A DNA stretch of 64,000 bases from Synoicihabitans lomoniglobus. Lineage in GTDB: Bacteria; Verrucomicrobiota; Verrucomicrobiia; Opitutales; Opitutaceae. The position numbers and the translations under genes were made by a program. The number at the start of each line of letters is the position of its first letter. Positions within the stretch are counted from its first letter, which is position 1. This document shows, piece after piece, positions 1 through 8,868 of the stretch. The stretch spans positions 739,501 to 803,500 of the forward strand of contig NZ_CP119075.1 in the NCBI RefSeq assembly GCF_029023725.1. Reading direction: 5' to 3'. A model generated the notes under the pieces. The model did not search any database, had not been told where the DNA came from, and saw only the letters and a list, made by a program, of their open reading frames with translations.

Positions 1-2142
1 TTGGCTGCGGGTGCGGAAGATCCTTCGGTAGGCGTCCTGCGATCCCAACATGCGCAGGAGGGCGGAAAGTTCGGGGTTGTCGCGGTAGTGGAGGAGATCG
101 TCCGCGTCCTCGTTGTTGTTGGCGTAGTCCACGGCGGCGGGGAGCATGTGACTGAGGGCGCGGGCGGTAACCGTGGCTCGCTCAATCTGTTGGCCGATTT
201 GCAGAAAGTGCCACCCGGCGTCCTGGAGCATGGTGCGGGACGCGGTGCCGACGCAGGCGTTGATCTCGCCGAGCACCGCACGGATGGCGCTGGCGGCGGC
301 CCGGCTGCGGGCCAGGCGGGACTGGCGACTGCGACCGGCCGGCGACTGGCGGGCGAGCTGCAGGAGGGTGTCTTCCAACTGGGTAAGAATCCGACCGGCC
401 TCAGGGCTCACGAATTCGCGCAACTCGCGGGCGTTGGCCGCGGCGGAACGCGTCGCGCTAAGCAAGGAGCTCGCATGCGAAGCGCCGAGGGCCATGCGCC
501 AGATGAGGTCGCTGGTGAGCGTGTTACGAGGGTCGGTGCGAGCCGTGATCTTTTGGTCGGCATGGCCGGTGGCTTCGAGCAAGCCGCGCCACAACGGAAG
601 CCAGCGACGTCGGTCGGACGCGGGTATTTCCTCCAGAACCACATCGTCGAGAATACTCAACATGCGAGCCGTCGACTCCGCGCGTTCCAGATAGCGCCCG
701 AGCCAAAAGAGCGCTTCGGCGGCGCGCGAACTCGGCACGGTGGACTCGGCTCCGGCCGCGACATTGGTTTCGAAATCGGCCAAGGCTCCGGCGGTGTGGA
801 CGTCGCCGGCCAGCACGATGACATCGGCGCATTGTCCGACTCGATCGACCGGGTAGGGCGGGGGACCGAAATTGACGATGCCGCCCGGCAGGACGGAGAC
901 ATTGTCGCCTTGGGTGAGGGCGAATGCGCTCAGGCGAAACGGAGTGTGGCGGGCGCCCGAGGCGCGGAAAGAGAGCGATTTGAGCCGGGCTTGAGCAACG
1001 TAGGCGTGGGGATTCTCCAGCACTTCGCGCGGTAGCTTGCCTCGACTGATGGCGATGGATTCCTCGTGCGGCTGGTCGATCCGAGCCGAATGTGCCGGCC
1101 GCAGATCCAATTCGCCCGCGCGATCGAGAATGGAATCCAGCTGGTCGTTGTCGGTGCAGACGTAGGTGGGAATGGACGGCAGCAACAAAGGTTCGCCGTA
1201 ATAAAAGCGGGAAAGCTGCGGCAGATAGGCATTGAGCGCGCGGTTTTCGGCCACGCCCGCGCCAATGGCATTGGCCACGACGACGTTGCCGGCCCGAATG
1301 CACTGCATGAGTCCGGGAATGCCGGCCGATTCGCGATCGGTCGAGAAGACCACCGGGTCGATGTGAGCGTCGTTGAGGCGTCGATAGATCACGTCGACGC
1401 GTTCCAGACCCGCGATGGTTTTGAAATAGACGCAATTGTCGAGGACGAGCAGATCTTCGCCGTGGGCCAGACGCAGGCCCATCTTGCGGGCAAGAAACGA
1501 GTGTTCCGAGTAAAACGGGTAGCGGGGGCCGGCGGAGAGAAACACCATGGACGGCTGTCGCATCCCGGCCGGGGCCAGCGCGTGCAACGCCTGCACCAAT
1601 TGCAGCGGGAAATTAATGACCGACTTGTAGTCGGGCAGCGCCCGGTAGTAGTCGCTCGCCTCCTGGGTGAGGAAGCGACGGTTTTGCACGGCGTAGCTCA
1701 AACCGACAGGGGCGTTGGTGTGCGTTTCAGTGAAATGCCAACCGGCCGCTGTCTTCACCAGATCGAAGCGAATCAACGTGGCGAGATCGTGGCGGTCGGG
1801 CGTGAGACCAAACGAAGGGCGGCGAAAATAGGGATCGGCCAACGTGACCTCCGGCGGCACCACACCGGAATTCATCGCTTCCTGCCGGTGATAAATGTCG
1901 GCCAGGAACGTATTGATCAATACGGCCCGTTGGCGCAGGGCGGCTTGCAGGGTGCTCCATTCCTCGGGGGGGATGATGAGGGGCGTGGGCTCCAATTCCC
2001 AGAAACGGTCATCCGTCGAGCCATTGGCCGGGGGCGAAAGATCGGTGAGCCCGGCGTCCTGCACCGACAACTTCAGCCGATTGCGCAAGGGGCGCAATTG
2101 GGCGGGAGGCAGAGCTGGAATCGAGCGAGGACGAGCAGTCAC
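1..2142 (-). CDS. Circularly permuted ATP-grasp / alpha-E domain fusion protein, 3' end cut by window edge
   Basis: Reading the minus strand from about 2142 gives an uninterrupted frame of some 714 codons that runs off the left edge, so the stop lies outside. Roughly the first 470 residues look like a circularly permuted type-2 ATP-grasp domain, for example 'YPFYSEHSFLARKMGLRLA' and 'VFSTDRESAGIPGLMQ'. The rest is an alpha-E helical domain, with its signature 'FWLGRYLERAESTARM' encoded at about 661-720. In this family the two domains are usually separate neighbouring genes or a fusion of this type. They are predicted to work in peptide or amide-bond ligation with transglutaminase and peptidase partners, but no substrate is established. 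The start is uncertain: in-frame stops lie at 2185-2205, and the GTG at 2142 is the best candidate, without a clear Shine-Dalgarno. Confidence 0.8.
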   Translation of the reverse strand, partial: MTARPRSIPALPPAQLRPLRNRLKLSVQDAGLTDLSPPANGSTDDRFWELEPTPLIIPPEEWSTLQAALRQRAVLINTFLADIYHRQEAMNSGVVPPEVTLADPYFRRPSFGLTPDRHDLATLIRFDLVKTAAGWHFTETHTNAPVGLSYAVQNRRFLTQEASDYYRALPDYKSVINFPLQLVQALHALAPAGMRQPSMVFLSAGPRYPFYSEHSFLARKMGLRLAHGEDLLVLDNCVYFKTIAGLERVDVIYRRLNDAHIDPVVFSTDRESAGIPGLMQCIRAGNVVVANAIGAGVAENRALNAYLPQLSRFYYGEPLLLPSIPTYVCTDNDQLDSILDRAGELDLRPAHSARIDQPHEESIAISRGKLPREVLENPHAYVAQARLKSLSFRASGARHTPFRLSAFALTQGDNVSVLPGGIVNFGPPPYPVDRVGQCADVIVLAGDVHTAGALADFETNVAAGAESTVPSSRAAEALFWLGRYLERAESTARMLSILDDVVLEEIPASDRRRWLPLWRGLLEATGHADQKITARTDPRNTLTSDLIWRMALGASHASSLLSATRSAAANARELREFVSPEAGRILTQLEDTLLQLARQSPAGRSRQSRLARSRAAASAIRAVLGEINACVGTASRTMLQDAGWHFLQIGQQIERATVTARALSHMLPAAVDYANNNEDADDLLHYRDNPELSALLRMLGSQDAYRRIFRTRSQ

Positions 2143-2280
2143 GAAGAGGAAGACCAGCAGTAGTGGTGAGACGACCCGAGCGAATCAAGTGCGACGTTGC
2201 GGTCACGGGCGGGCAAGGGAGGGCGTAATCTCCGAGGTTGCCAATACGGGCGAAACCGGAACGCTGGTCCGCTTCCAGAT

Positions 2281-3933
2281 ATGTTTAAAAAGATTATTGC
2301 GGCGTTCAGTCGGTCAAAGTCCACGTCGTCCCCGGGTTCGACTCCTCCGTCCGGCTCCCCTCAGCAGCCCTCCAATTCCCGCGGTTCCCGACCGAAAAAA
2401 TCCGATTCAGCAGGTGCCTCGCCCAAGTCCGAGCCGGGCGAGCGTCGCGGTGGCGGACGCCGTCGGGGCGGCCGCGGCAACGCCCCTGAGGGAGAATCCA
2501 AGCGCGGCGGAGAATCGCGCAGCCAAGGCGAAGGCCGGGGACGTGGTCGCGGTGAAGGCCGGGGCGAAGGTCGCGGCCGGACCGGTCCCCGCAGTGGTGG
2601 TCGCGGCGGGCGTGGCGGCCGGAGCGGCGGTCGGGAAGAGCGTCGGGAACGTCCTCAACGCGATGATTTTGAACATCCCCATGCGGCTTCGATCAAGCCG
2701 AGCACCCCGGTGGATATCCCGCCGCAAGACACGGAATTCACCAAGATCGGCTTGAACGACGCGTTGGCGTATTCCGTGGCCGAAAAGGGTTACGATTCGC
2801 CGACCCCGATTCAGGCGCAGTCGATTCCGTTGATTCTGGCGGGGCGTGATGTGATTGGCTCGGCCCAGACGGGCACGGGTAAGACGGCTGCGTTTGCGTT
2901 GCCGATTCTGCAAAAACTCGGTTCGCATGGAAAGATGCGCTGCCTCGTGCTCGAACCGACGCGCGAACTCGCGTTGCAGGTGGAAGAGGCTTTCCAAGAA
3001 TATTCGAAGTTCACCGACCTCACGACGACCATCGTTTACGGTGGAGTGGGCTACGGTAAGCAGCGCGATGATTTGCGCCGCGGGGTTGATATTTGCGCGG
3101 CGACCCCGGGTCGGCTGCTGGACCTCTTGGAGGATGGTTCCACCCATCTGAATGATGTGGAGATTCTCGTGCTCGATGAAGTCGATCGCATGCTCGACAT
3201 GGGCTTCCTGCCCGACGTGCGTCGGATCGTGCAAAAATGTGCATCCAATCGGCAGACCTTGTTTTTCACCGCGACCCTGCCGCCGGAAATTGCGTCGCTC
3301 GCGGATTGGGCGTTGAAGGATCCCGTGCAGGTCAAGATCGGCATCCAGCGCAAGCCGGCTGAAACCGTTTCCCACGCCTTTTATCCCGTGGTGGCTTCCC
3401 AGAAATTCGACCTGCTGATCGAGCTGCTGCGCCGCACGGACTTTAAGAGTGTGATTATATTCACGCGGACCCGGATGGGGGCCGATCGCATTGCGCGGAA
3501 GCTCAAATCCGAGAACCACACCGTCGGTGTGATGCACTCTGATCGCAGTCAGCGCGAGCGGGTGGAGGCTCTGCAAGGGTTCAAATCCGGCAAGTTCGAA
3601 GTGCTCGTCGCCACCGATATCGCGGCACGCGGTCTCGATATCGCGGGCGTGTCCCATGTCATCAACTACGACGTGCCGGAGAACGCCGAGGACTACGTCC
3701 ACCGGATCGGTCGGACCGGTCGGGCACAGTCGACCGGCGATGCCTTCACGCTCGTGACCGAGGATGATGTGCGTAACGCTCGTTCGATCGAACGCTTCAT
3801 CGGCGCGGAAGTGGAGCGGAAGCAGATCGACGATTTCGACTACATCTACTCCGCATTGTTCGATGCCAAGGTGTTGGCGGATGCGGCTCCGGTGAAGCCC
3901 AAGTCGCGGTTGATGCGCGGCATGCGCCGCTGA
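2281..3933 (+). CDS. DEAD-box ATP-dependent RNA helicase (RhlE-like) with RG-rich N-terminal tail
   Basis: This 550-residue RNA helicase would remodel RNA duplexes during ribosome assembly, RNA decay or cold adaptation. The ATG at 2281 (MFKKIIAAFS) is chosen over an upstream in-frame TTG. Residues of about 15-140 are low-complexity, rich in Gly, Arg and Ser (RGG-like). The core follows: Q motif with 'SPTPIQAQSIP' (about 160-180), motif I AQTGTGKTA (about 198-206), PTRELA, TPGR, motif II as DEVD (about 299), motif III as TAT, TDIAARGLDI, and HRIGRTGR (about 473). The length of the tail is notable because most RhlE-type proteins carry their basic tail at the C-terminus. The gene is divergent from the ATP-grasp gene, with 138 bases between the starts. 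Confidence 0.93.
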   Translation: MFKKIIAAFSRSKSTSSPGSTPPSGSPQQPSNSRGSRPKKSDSAGASPKSEPGERRGGGRRRGGRGNAPEGESKRGGESRSQGEGRGRGRGEGRGEGRGRTGPRSGGRGGRGGRSGGREERRERPQRDDFEHPHAASIKPSTPVDIPPQDTEFTKIGLNDALAYSVAEKGYDSPTPIQAQSIPLILAGRDVIGSAQTGTGKTAAFALPILQKLGSHGKMRCLVLEPTRELALQVEEAFQEYSKFTDLTTTIVYGGVGYGKQRDDLRRGVDICAATPGRLLDLLEDGSTHLNDVEILVLDEVDRMLDMGFLPDVRRIVQKCASNRQTLFFTATLPPEIASLADWALKDPVQVKIGIQRKPAETVSHAFYPVVASQKFDLLIELLRRTDFKSVIIFTRTRMGADRIARKLKSENHTVGVMHSDRSQRERVEALQGFKSGKFEVLVATDIAARGLDIAGVSHVINYDVPENAEDYVHRIGRTGRAQSTGDAFTLVTEDDVRNARSIERFIGAEVERKQIDDFDYIYSALFDAKVLADAAPVKPKSRLMRGMRR

Positions 3934-4044
3934 GGAGGCGAGCTATTCTCCCGGCATTCGTCCGTTACGTTTGCGTGCTGAAACCGCGCTGGTGGCGATT
4001 GCCGTTGCCAGGTGGGTGACGGCAGCGTGAGGTCCGCCGTTCCT

Positions 4045-4641
4045 ATGCAAATTGAATTTCCCGACCGTGCGTTTGGCGGTTATATTTTCGACCTTGATGG
4101 CACTTTGATTCACTCCATGCCGGTGCACTACCGGGCGTGGGACCAAGCCATGCGGGAAGCCGGCATCGGCGGGACGCTGGATGAGGATCTGTTTTATTCG
4201 TTGGGCGGCGTGCCGACGGTGTTGGTCGCTGAACGCATGGCGGCGCACTATGGGATCACCGTGGATGCGGTGGCGATCGAGCACCGCAAGGAGGCGCTGT
4301 ATTTGGAAATCCTGCACGAAGTCGAGTTGATCGAACCGGTGGTGGCGTTTGCGCGGGAGATGGCGAAGACCCATCCGGTCGCGATTGCCACGGGCGGTTT
4401 GCCGATGATCGCGTTGCCTGCGCTCGATGCGGCTGGATTGCGGGACTTGTTTCGCATTGTGGTCACACCGGATGATGTGGCCCCAGGGCGCGGTAAGCCG
4501 GAGCCCGATATGTTTCTGGAAGCCGCTCGTCGGATGGGCGTCGCGCCGGAAAATTGTCTGGTGTTCGAGGATGCCGATCCGGGGATTGCGGCGGCGCAGG
4601 CGGCGGGAATGGCCGTGGTGCGGGTGCCGAGCCGAACCTGA
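4045..4641 (+). CDS. HAD-superfamily hydrolase, beta-phosphoglucomutase / sugar-phosphatase type
   Basis: This 198-residue cytoplasmic hydrolase has all four HAD motifs: motif I FDLDGTLIHSMP (nucleophile and acid Asp), motif II with IATGG, motif III Lys in GRGKPEPDMF, and motif IV VFEDADPGIAAAQAAG. The helical cap between motif I and II, starting HYRAWDQAMREAG, is typical of the YqaB/beta-PGM subfamily, which acts on sugar phosphates. The sequence does not decide between mutase and phosphatase. ATG 4045 is preferred; a GTG at 4012 would add 11 residues without conserved character. A partial GAGG lies about 12 bases upstream. Confidence 0.85.
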   Translation: MQIEFPDRAFGGYIFDLDGTLIHSMPVHYRAWDQAMREAGIGGTLDEDLFYSLGGVPTVLVAERMAAHYGITVDAVAIEHRKEALYLEILHEVELIEPVVAFAREMAKTHPVAIATGGLPMIALPALDAAGLRDLFRIVVTPDDVAPGRGKPEPDMFLEAARRMGVAPENCLVFEDADPGIAAAQAAGMAVVRVPSRT

Positions 4642-4655
4642 TCTGCGGTGCCGGT

Positions 4656-5768
4656 TTAATTCGACGCAGGGAAGCGTCGCAGGTGAATCTCGGAGCCGAC
4701 ATGCAGGTTGGCGGTCTCGGCGGCATTGCCCCAATTGCGGGACAACCACGTGAAGCCGTCGGCGTTGGGAAAAACAACCCATTCGCCGCGCTCGACGCTG
4801 TCGAAATCGCGACCATGGCGAACGCGGAAGGTTTGGTCGCCGACGATGAGTTCGGCCCAGAGGCCCTCGGTCCAGCCGATCGCAGCCATATCCGCCGGTT
4901 GGAGGTTGAGGAAAACGTTACCATAGATGGCGGACACCTCGGTCACCTTCGCGGTCAGGCCGCGTGCATCGGCATCGATCGCGACTTGAGACAATCCCGG
5001 ATTCGGGCGCTGGGTTGCGTCGAAGAATTTGTCCAGAACGGGGTGGGGAAGCCCCGGGCGACCGCGGTCGAGCCAAGAGTTCATGGCGCGAATGGCGAAG
5101 AGACGTTCGGCTTGGTTGACATTCACGTGGCCGTCGCGATCGATGCGAAACAGGACGGGCGAAACGAGATGCACGCCCTCGCGGGCTGACGTCTCATTCA
5201 GATAATTGCGTGGGCCATCGAATTCACTGCGGTTGGCGACAAAAAGAAGCGGGAGTTGGGGCGCGAGGTTAAGCCCGTGAGCGTCGCCGTGTTCGCGCAG
5301 TTCCAAGGCAGCTCCAATCGCGATCAGACCGTCGTAGTCGTCGCCGCCACGCTCGGCGAGGTGCGTGGCGATGGTTCCGCCCATGGAGTCTCCCATTAAG
5401 ATAACCCGATTGGTGGGGCCGTAAGTGGCGTTGATGTGCGCGAGCAGTTGGTCGAGGTCGGTGATCGCGTCGGCGACGATGATACCGTTGCGGCGGTAGC
5501 TGGTCTTGGCGACCATCCACCCTTCATCAATCAGGGTTTGGTAGGCCGATTGGTGGGGAAATAGATCGGCGACCAACGGCGCGGATTCGGGCCGATAGCC
5601 GTGCGCGATGAGCACAAGCTGCTGGTTCCAAGGTCGATGGGAGGGAGTCGCGATGGTGTAGTGAGCACCATCGATGGTGCCGGTGGTGAGGTCGGCTTCT
5701 GCGCGCGAGGGCAGGTAGGCGATCAGGGTTCCGGCGAAGCATGAGAGGAGCAGGCGGGCGCGGCGCAT
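4656..5768 (-). CDS. Secreted alpha/beta hydrolase fused to a SAM-hydrolase (DUF62/SAM_HAT) C-terminal-like domain
   Basis: This 370-residue exported protein begins with a signal peptide (MRRARLLLSCFAGTLIAYLP, cleavage near residues 23-26). Residues of about 30-260 form an alpha/beta hydrolase with LIAHGYRPES as oxyanion-loop region and nucleophile elbow MGDSMGGTIA. The last 90 residues do not belong to the hydrolase fold. They resemble the C-terminal beta-barrel domain of SAM hydroxide adenosyltransferases and halogenases: YGNVFLNL, then GEWVVFPNADGFTWLSRNWG, NAAETANLHVGSE. The N-terminal SAM-binding half of that family is absent. The substrate is unknown. The gene converges on the HAD gene with a 14-base gap. 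Its start codon lies within 60 bases of the hisC start on the other strand, so the two probably share a divergent promoter. Confidence 0.75.
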   Translation of the reverse strand: MRRARLLLSCFAGTLIAYLPSRAEADLTTGTIDGAHYTIATPSHRPWNQQLVLIAHGYRPESAPLVADLFPHQSAYQTLIDEGWMVAKTSYRRNGIIVADAITDLDQLLAHINATYGPTNRVILMGDSMGGTIATHLAERGGDDYDGLIAIGAALELREHGDAHGLNLAPQLPLLFVANRSEFDGPRNYLNETSAREGVHLVSPVLFRIDRDGHVNVNQAERLFAIRAMNSWLDRGRPGLPHPVLDKFFDATQRPNPGLSQVAIDADARGLTAKVTEVSAIYGNVFLNLQPADMAAIGWTEGLWAELIVGDQTFRVRHGRDFDSVERGEWVVFPNADGFTWLSRNWGNAAETANLHVGSEIHLRRFPASN

Positions 5769-5823
5769 GAGGGAACTGGTTATTTCGCTTTTGCGGCGAT
5801 GTCGATTCGTGTTGGTTGGCGAC

Positions 5824-6918
5824 GTGAAGCTTACCGATCTCGTAAATCCCAGTGTGTTGACTCAACCCGTCTATGAGCCGGGACGCCCGATTGAAGATGT
5901 GGCGCGAGAGCTCGGACTGGATCCGGCCGGGATCATTAAGTTGGCGTCGAACGAGAATCCGTTGGGCACATCGCCGCGGGCGCTGGCCGCGATGCAGCGG
6001 GCCTTGGGTCAATCCAACATGTATCCGGATGGTGGATGTATCGCCTTGCGGGAACGGTTGGCGCAGCGCCATAAGGTGGAGGCAGGCCAGATCGTGGTGG
6101 GCAACGGATCCAATGAGCTTATCGAACTCCTGGGCCATGTCTTTCTCCGGCCGGGCGATGAGGTGGTGATGGGAACCCCGGCGTTCATCGTCTACAAACT
6201 GGTGACCTTGCTGTTCGGCGCGACGCCGGTGGAGGTGCCGCTGACGAATCACGTGCATGACCTCGCGGCGATGTCGGCGGCGATCACGGAGCGCACGAAG
6301 TTGGTGTTTTTGCCGTGTCCGAACAATCCCACGGGGACGAACAACGATGGCGCTGAAGTCAAAGCGTGGGTGGCTACCATGCCGCCTCATGTGGTGGTGG
6401 TCGTGGACGAAGCTTATGCGGAATACTTGGAGGAATCTCCGGATTGGACCGGTGAGTGGTCGGCTGGTCGCAAGCTTGTGATCCTGCGGACGTTTTCAAA
6501 AATCTTCGGCATGGCGGCCCAACGCGTGGGTTACGCCTGTGCCGGGACCGAATTAGCGGGGCTGCTGCAACGTGTCCGGCAACCCTTCAATGTGAATGCG
6601 ATCGGTCAGGCGGGAGCATTGGCGGCGGTCGATGATGAAGATTGGGTCACCGCGTGTCAGCGCGCCAATCGAGCCGGATTCCGGCAGGTGGAGGACGGAC
6701 TGAAGCGACTCGGCGTTGTTTATGTGCCGAGTGTGGGGAATTTTTTGTTGGCGAACGTGAGAGACGGCCGGGCGGTTTTTGACCGGATGCAGCGGGCAGG
6801 CGTCGTGGTGCGGCCGGTCGGTGTTTACGGTTTACCGGAGTGGGTGAGAATCACAATCGGAACGGCTGAGCAGAATGATCGGATGTTGGCGGCGTTGGAG
6901 GCCAGTTTGGCGACGTAG
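5824..6918 (+). CDS. hisC: Histidinol-phosphate aminotransferase
   Basis: PLP enzyme of histidine synthesis, converting imidazole acetol phosphate and glutamate to histidinol phosphate and 2-oxoglutarate. It is a class I/II aminotransferase with family landmarks LASNENPLGTSP near the N-terminus, the PCPNNPTGT segment, DEAYAEY, and the PLP-lysine context FSKIFGMAAQRVGYA. From the GTG at 5824 the product has 364 residues, the usual HisC size, and starts with the conserved 'NPSVLTQPVYEPGRPIEDVA' region. An ATG at 5767 would add a 19-residue basic extension and overlap the start codon of the opposite gene. No other his genes are nearby, so the gene is isolated. Related aminotransferases for tyrosine or phenylalanine cannot be excluded. 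Confidence 0.9.
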   Translation: MKLTDLVNPSVLTQPVYEPGRPIEDVARELGLDPAGIIKLASNENPLGTSPRALAAMQRALGQSNMYPDGGCIALRERLAQRHKVEAGQIVVGNGSNELIELLGHVFLRPGDEVVMGTPAFIVYKLVTLLFGATPVEVPLTNHVHDLAAMSAAITERTKLVFLPCPNNPTGTNNDGAEVKAWVATMPPHVVVVVDEAYAEYLEESPDWTGEWSAGRKLVILRTFSKIFGMAAQRVGYACAGTELAGLLQRVRQPFNVNAIGQAGALAAVDDEDWVTACQRANRAGFRQVEDGLKRLGVVYVPSVGNFLLANVRDGRAVFDRMQRAGVVVRPVGVYGLPEWVRITIGTAEQNDRMLAALEASLAT

Positions 6919-6919
6919 C

Positions 6920-6941
6920 AACCGGTCAAAGACGACCGGTT
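6920..6941. terminator. Hairpin between convergent hisC and TPR gene
   Basis: Perfect 8-bp stem (AACCGGTC / GACCGGTT) with a 6-base loop fills the 23-base gap between the two stop codons. The flanking T-tract is weak on both sides, so bidirectional termination is plausible but not certain. Confidence 0.6.
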
Positions 6942-8630
6942 TCAGCGCTGATCGGTCGCACGCCCAGGGAGAGGATTACCGGTAAGCACCAAGGAAATGT
7001 CGTCGAGCAACGCGTTGCGTGAAGGGAGGTAGATAAATTGGTCGCGCCCCAGACGTTGGTAGGCGGAGCTCAAAAGCTTGAGCGACGGCCGCCGCATTTC
7101 GAGCAGGCGGCGTAGGTTTGAGGGAAGGTTCGGGGATTGGGTCGCTTCCAATTCGAATTCGATGAGTCGGGCCAAAGCGGGTTGATTGAGCCGGTCCGTG
7201 CGCACGGCGTGTTCCAGCACGCGTCGGGCATCGGCCACGGCTCCCACGTCGATCAATCGATTGGCGACCGCGACCAGGTTCTCCGCTCGCACCGATGGCA
7301 GGTTCAGGAAGCTGTCGAGATAGAGCGAAGACGATTCGCGGTCTCCGAGGGCAAAAAATGCGATGGCTTGGAGGCCATTGAATATCGGGGCCATGCTTTT
7401 TTCCCAGTCCGGGTGCTGTTCGAGAAGCTCCCGGGCGAGGGCGATGGAGCGGTCGTGATTGCCCGCGACGGTGTGGGCTTCCACCAGCATCAATGCGGGG
7501 CCCTGGGAGGGCAGGGCGCTTGCGATGCATTGATCGTAGACCTTTTCGGCGATTTTGGGCCGTCCGGCATTGGCGGCGAAATCTCCCAGCATGAGAAGTG
7601 CGTTGGCGTCGTCATGGAAATCGGAGAGTAGGCTGAGGGCTTCTTCCGAGACGGCCTGATCGTCATCCATGCGATCGTAGGCGTAGAGCAGGTCGATACG
7701 TGGCTGCGGCTGTTCCGGAAAGCTGATTCGACGCAACAAACTGGCATGGCGTGCTTGGTCGGCCTGATCGGTCTCAAGCAACCATTTTATATGAGTGCGA
7801 TAGATGTTGGCATTTTGCGGATTCTCTCGTGCGAGCTGAGCAATCAGAGCCACCGCCAAGTCCTGAAAACCGCGATCCCATTCAATTTTAGCACTCAGAA
7901 AACGGCCTTCCGTCGATAATTGCAGGCCGTTTGCCCGAATGGTATCCTCGGCTTGATCGAAATGGCCTCGATAAAAATAGGCCGTCGCCAAAACGGTGCC
8001 CAAGTAAGTGCTGATACGAGGGTCGGAAGCCGGAGAATCGGAGAGGAGGTGGTTGACCAAATCGACGACGCGCTGGTCCTCTTGACGGAGAAACAGGAAT
8101 GAAAAGGTCTGGTTAAGATACTCGAGGTCGGCTGAGTGGTATTTGAGTCCGTCCACGAGGGTGTTGCGCGCCAATTCGGGTCGATCGGCGGCCTGAAACA
8201 TGTGAACGAGTAAATTCCTCCCTCCCATATTGCGGGGGGCGCGACTCACGCCCGCGCGAATTTGATGGAATGCTCGGGGAAAGTTGCCGTCTTCCAGGGA
8301 CTTATGCGCCTGTTCAATGTAGGAATTTCCGCGCGCCTCTCGGTAATCGCTCCAACGAGGAGGGTAAAGACGGTCCCACAGTGAGATCCCATCGAGCTTC
8401 AAACGATACCTGTCGTTGAGGTAGAGTGATACCCCCGCTCCGAGGTAGGCGGATATACTGAGCACAAATACCCACGCTAAACATTGTTTGGCGAAGAATT
8501 TTATCCTCCAACCGGAGGAGGAGCGAAACGCGTAAAAAGGTAGAAGCCGTTGGTATCCAACGAGAACCTTCTTGGTTGTCCCGGTTTCCGGTTGTTTGGC
8601 ATCCGCGTTAACGCTTGGCATTAGTGGCAT
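6942..8630 (-). CDS. Membrane-anchored tetratricopeptide-repeat protein next to the polysaccharide export genes
   Basis: Product of 562 residues from ATG 8630; a TTG at 8705 would extend it without support. One hydrophobic segment (about residues 50-71, CLAWVFVLSISAYLGAGVS) follows a short basic cytoplasmic stretch, so most of the protein should be periplasmic. The remainder is helical and repeat-like, with TPR-type units such as 'LEDGNFPRAFHQIRAGVSRA' and 'FYRGHFDQAEDTIRANG'. No enzymatic domain is visible. It is divergent from the outer-membrane barrel gene, and TPR scaffold proteins are common in polysaccharide export loci, so an assembly or scaffold role there is inferred. Confidence 0.7.
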   Translation of the reverse strand: MPLMPSVNADAKQPETGTTKKVLVGYQRLLPFYAFRSSSGWRIKFFAKQCLAWVFVLSISAYLGAGVSLYLNDRYRLKLDGISLWDRLYPPRWSDYREARGNSYIEQAHKSLEDGNFPRAFHQIRAGVSRAPRNMGGRNLLVHMFQAADRPELARNTLVDGLKYHSADLEYLNQTFSFLFLRQEDQRVVDLVNHLLSDSPASDPRISTYLGTVLATAYFYRGHFDQAEDTIRANGLQLSTEGRFLSAKIEWDRGFQDLAVALIAQLARENPQNANIYRTHIKWLLETDQADQARHASLLRRISFPEQPQPRIDLLYAYDRMDDDQAVSEEALSLLSDFHDDANALLMLGDFAANAGRPKIAEKVYDQCIASALPSQGPALMLVEAHTVAGNHDRSIALARELLEQHPDWEKSMAPIFNGLQAIAFFALGDRESSSLYLDSFLNLPSVRAENLVAVANRLIDVGAVADARRVLEHAVRTDRLNQPALARLIEFELEATQSPNLPSNLRRLLEMRRPSLKLLSSAYQRLGRDQFIYLPSRNALLDDISLVLTGNPLPGRATDQR

Positions 8631-8868
8631 GAAACGTGCAGTAAAAATGCATGCTGGAGATTCCGGATGCGGTCGAGCGCCTTTTGATTCACAAGTATTT
8701 TGCAATTACGGCTTGAAAGTTGACGTCAGACATTTTTCTAATCTCTCCCGACTTACCTACTGCCAGTTAATTTTTTCATCCTCAGCTCTAAACCCGACGA
8801 TACGAAGAATTTGCTTCCCTGATTAAGAACTTTCCTTTGATCTCCGGGACTCCAATTAACCACGACCT
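8631..8868. promoter_or_regulatory. Divergent regulatory region of the polysaccharide export locus
   Basis: This AT-richer 238-base gap separates two divergent starts and must hold promoters for both directions. A perfect 8-base palindrome TGACGTCA lies at 8721-8728 and overlaps a TTGACG hexamer at 8720-8725, but I see no -10 element at standard spacing. An operator role is only a possibility. Confidence 0.35.

Noticed and set aside
8720..8744. Sigma-70 promoter TTGACG with TAATCT
   Set aside because: Spacing is only 13 bases; not acceptable for a standard promoter.
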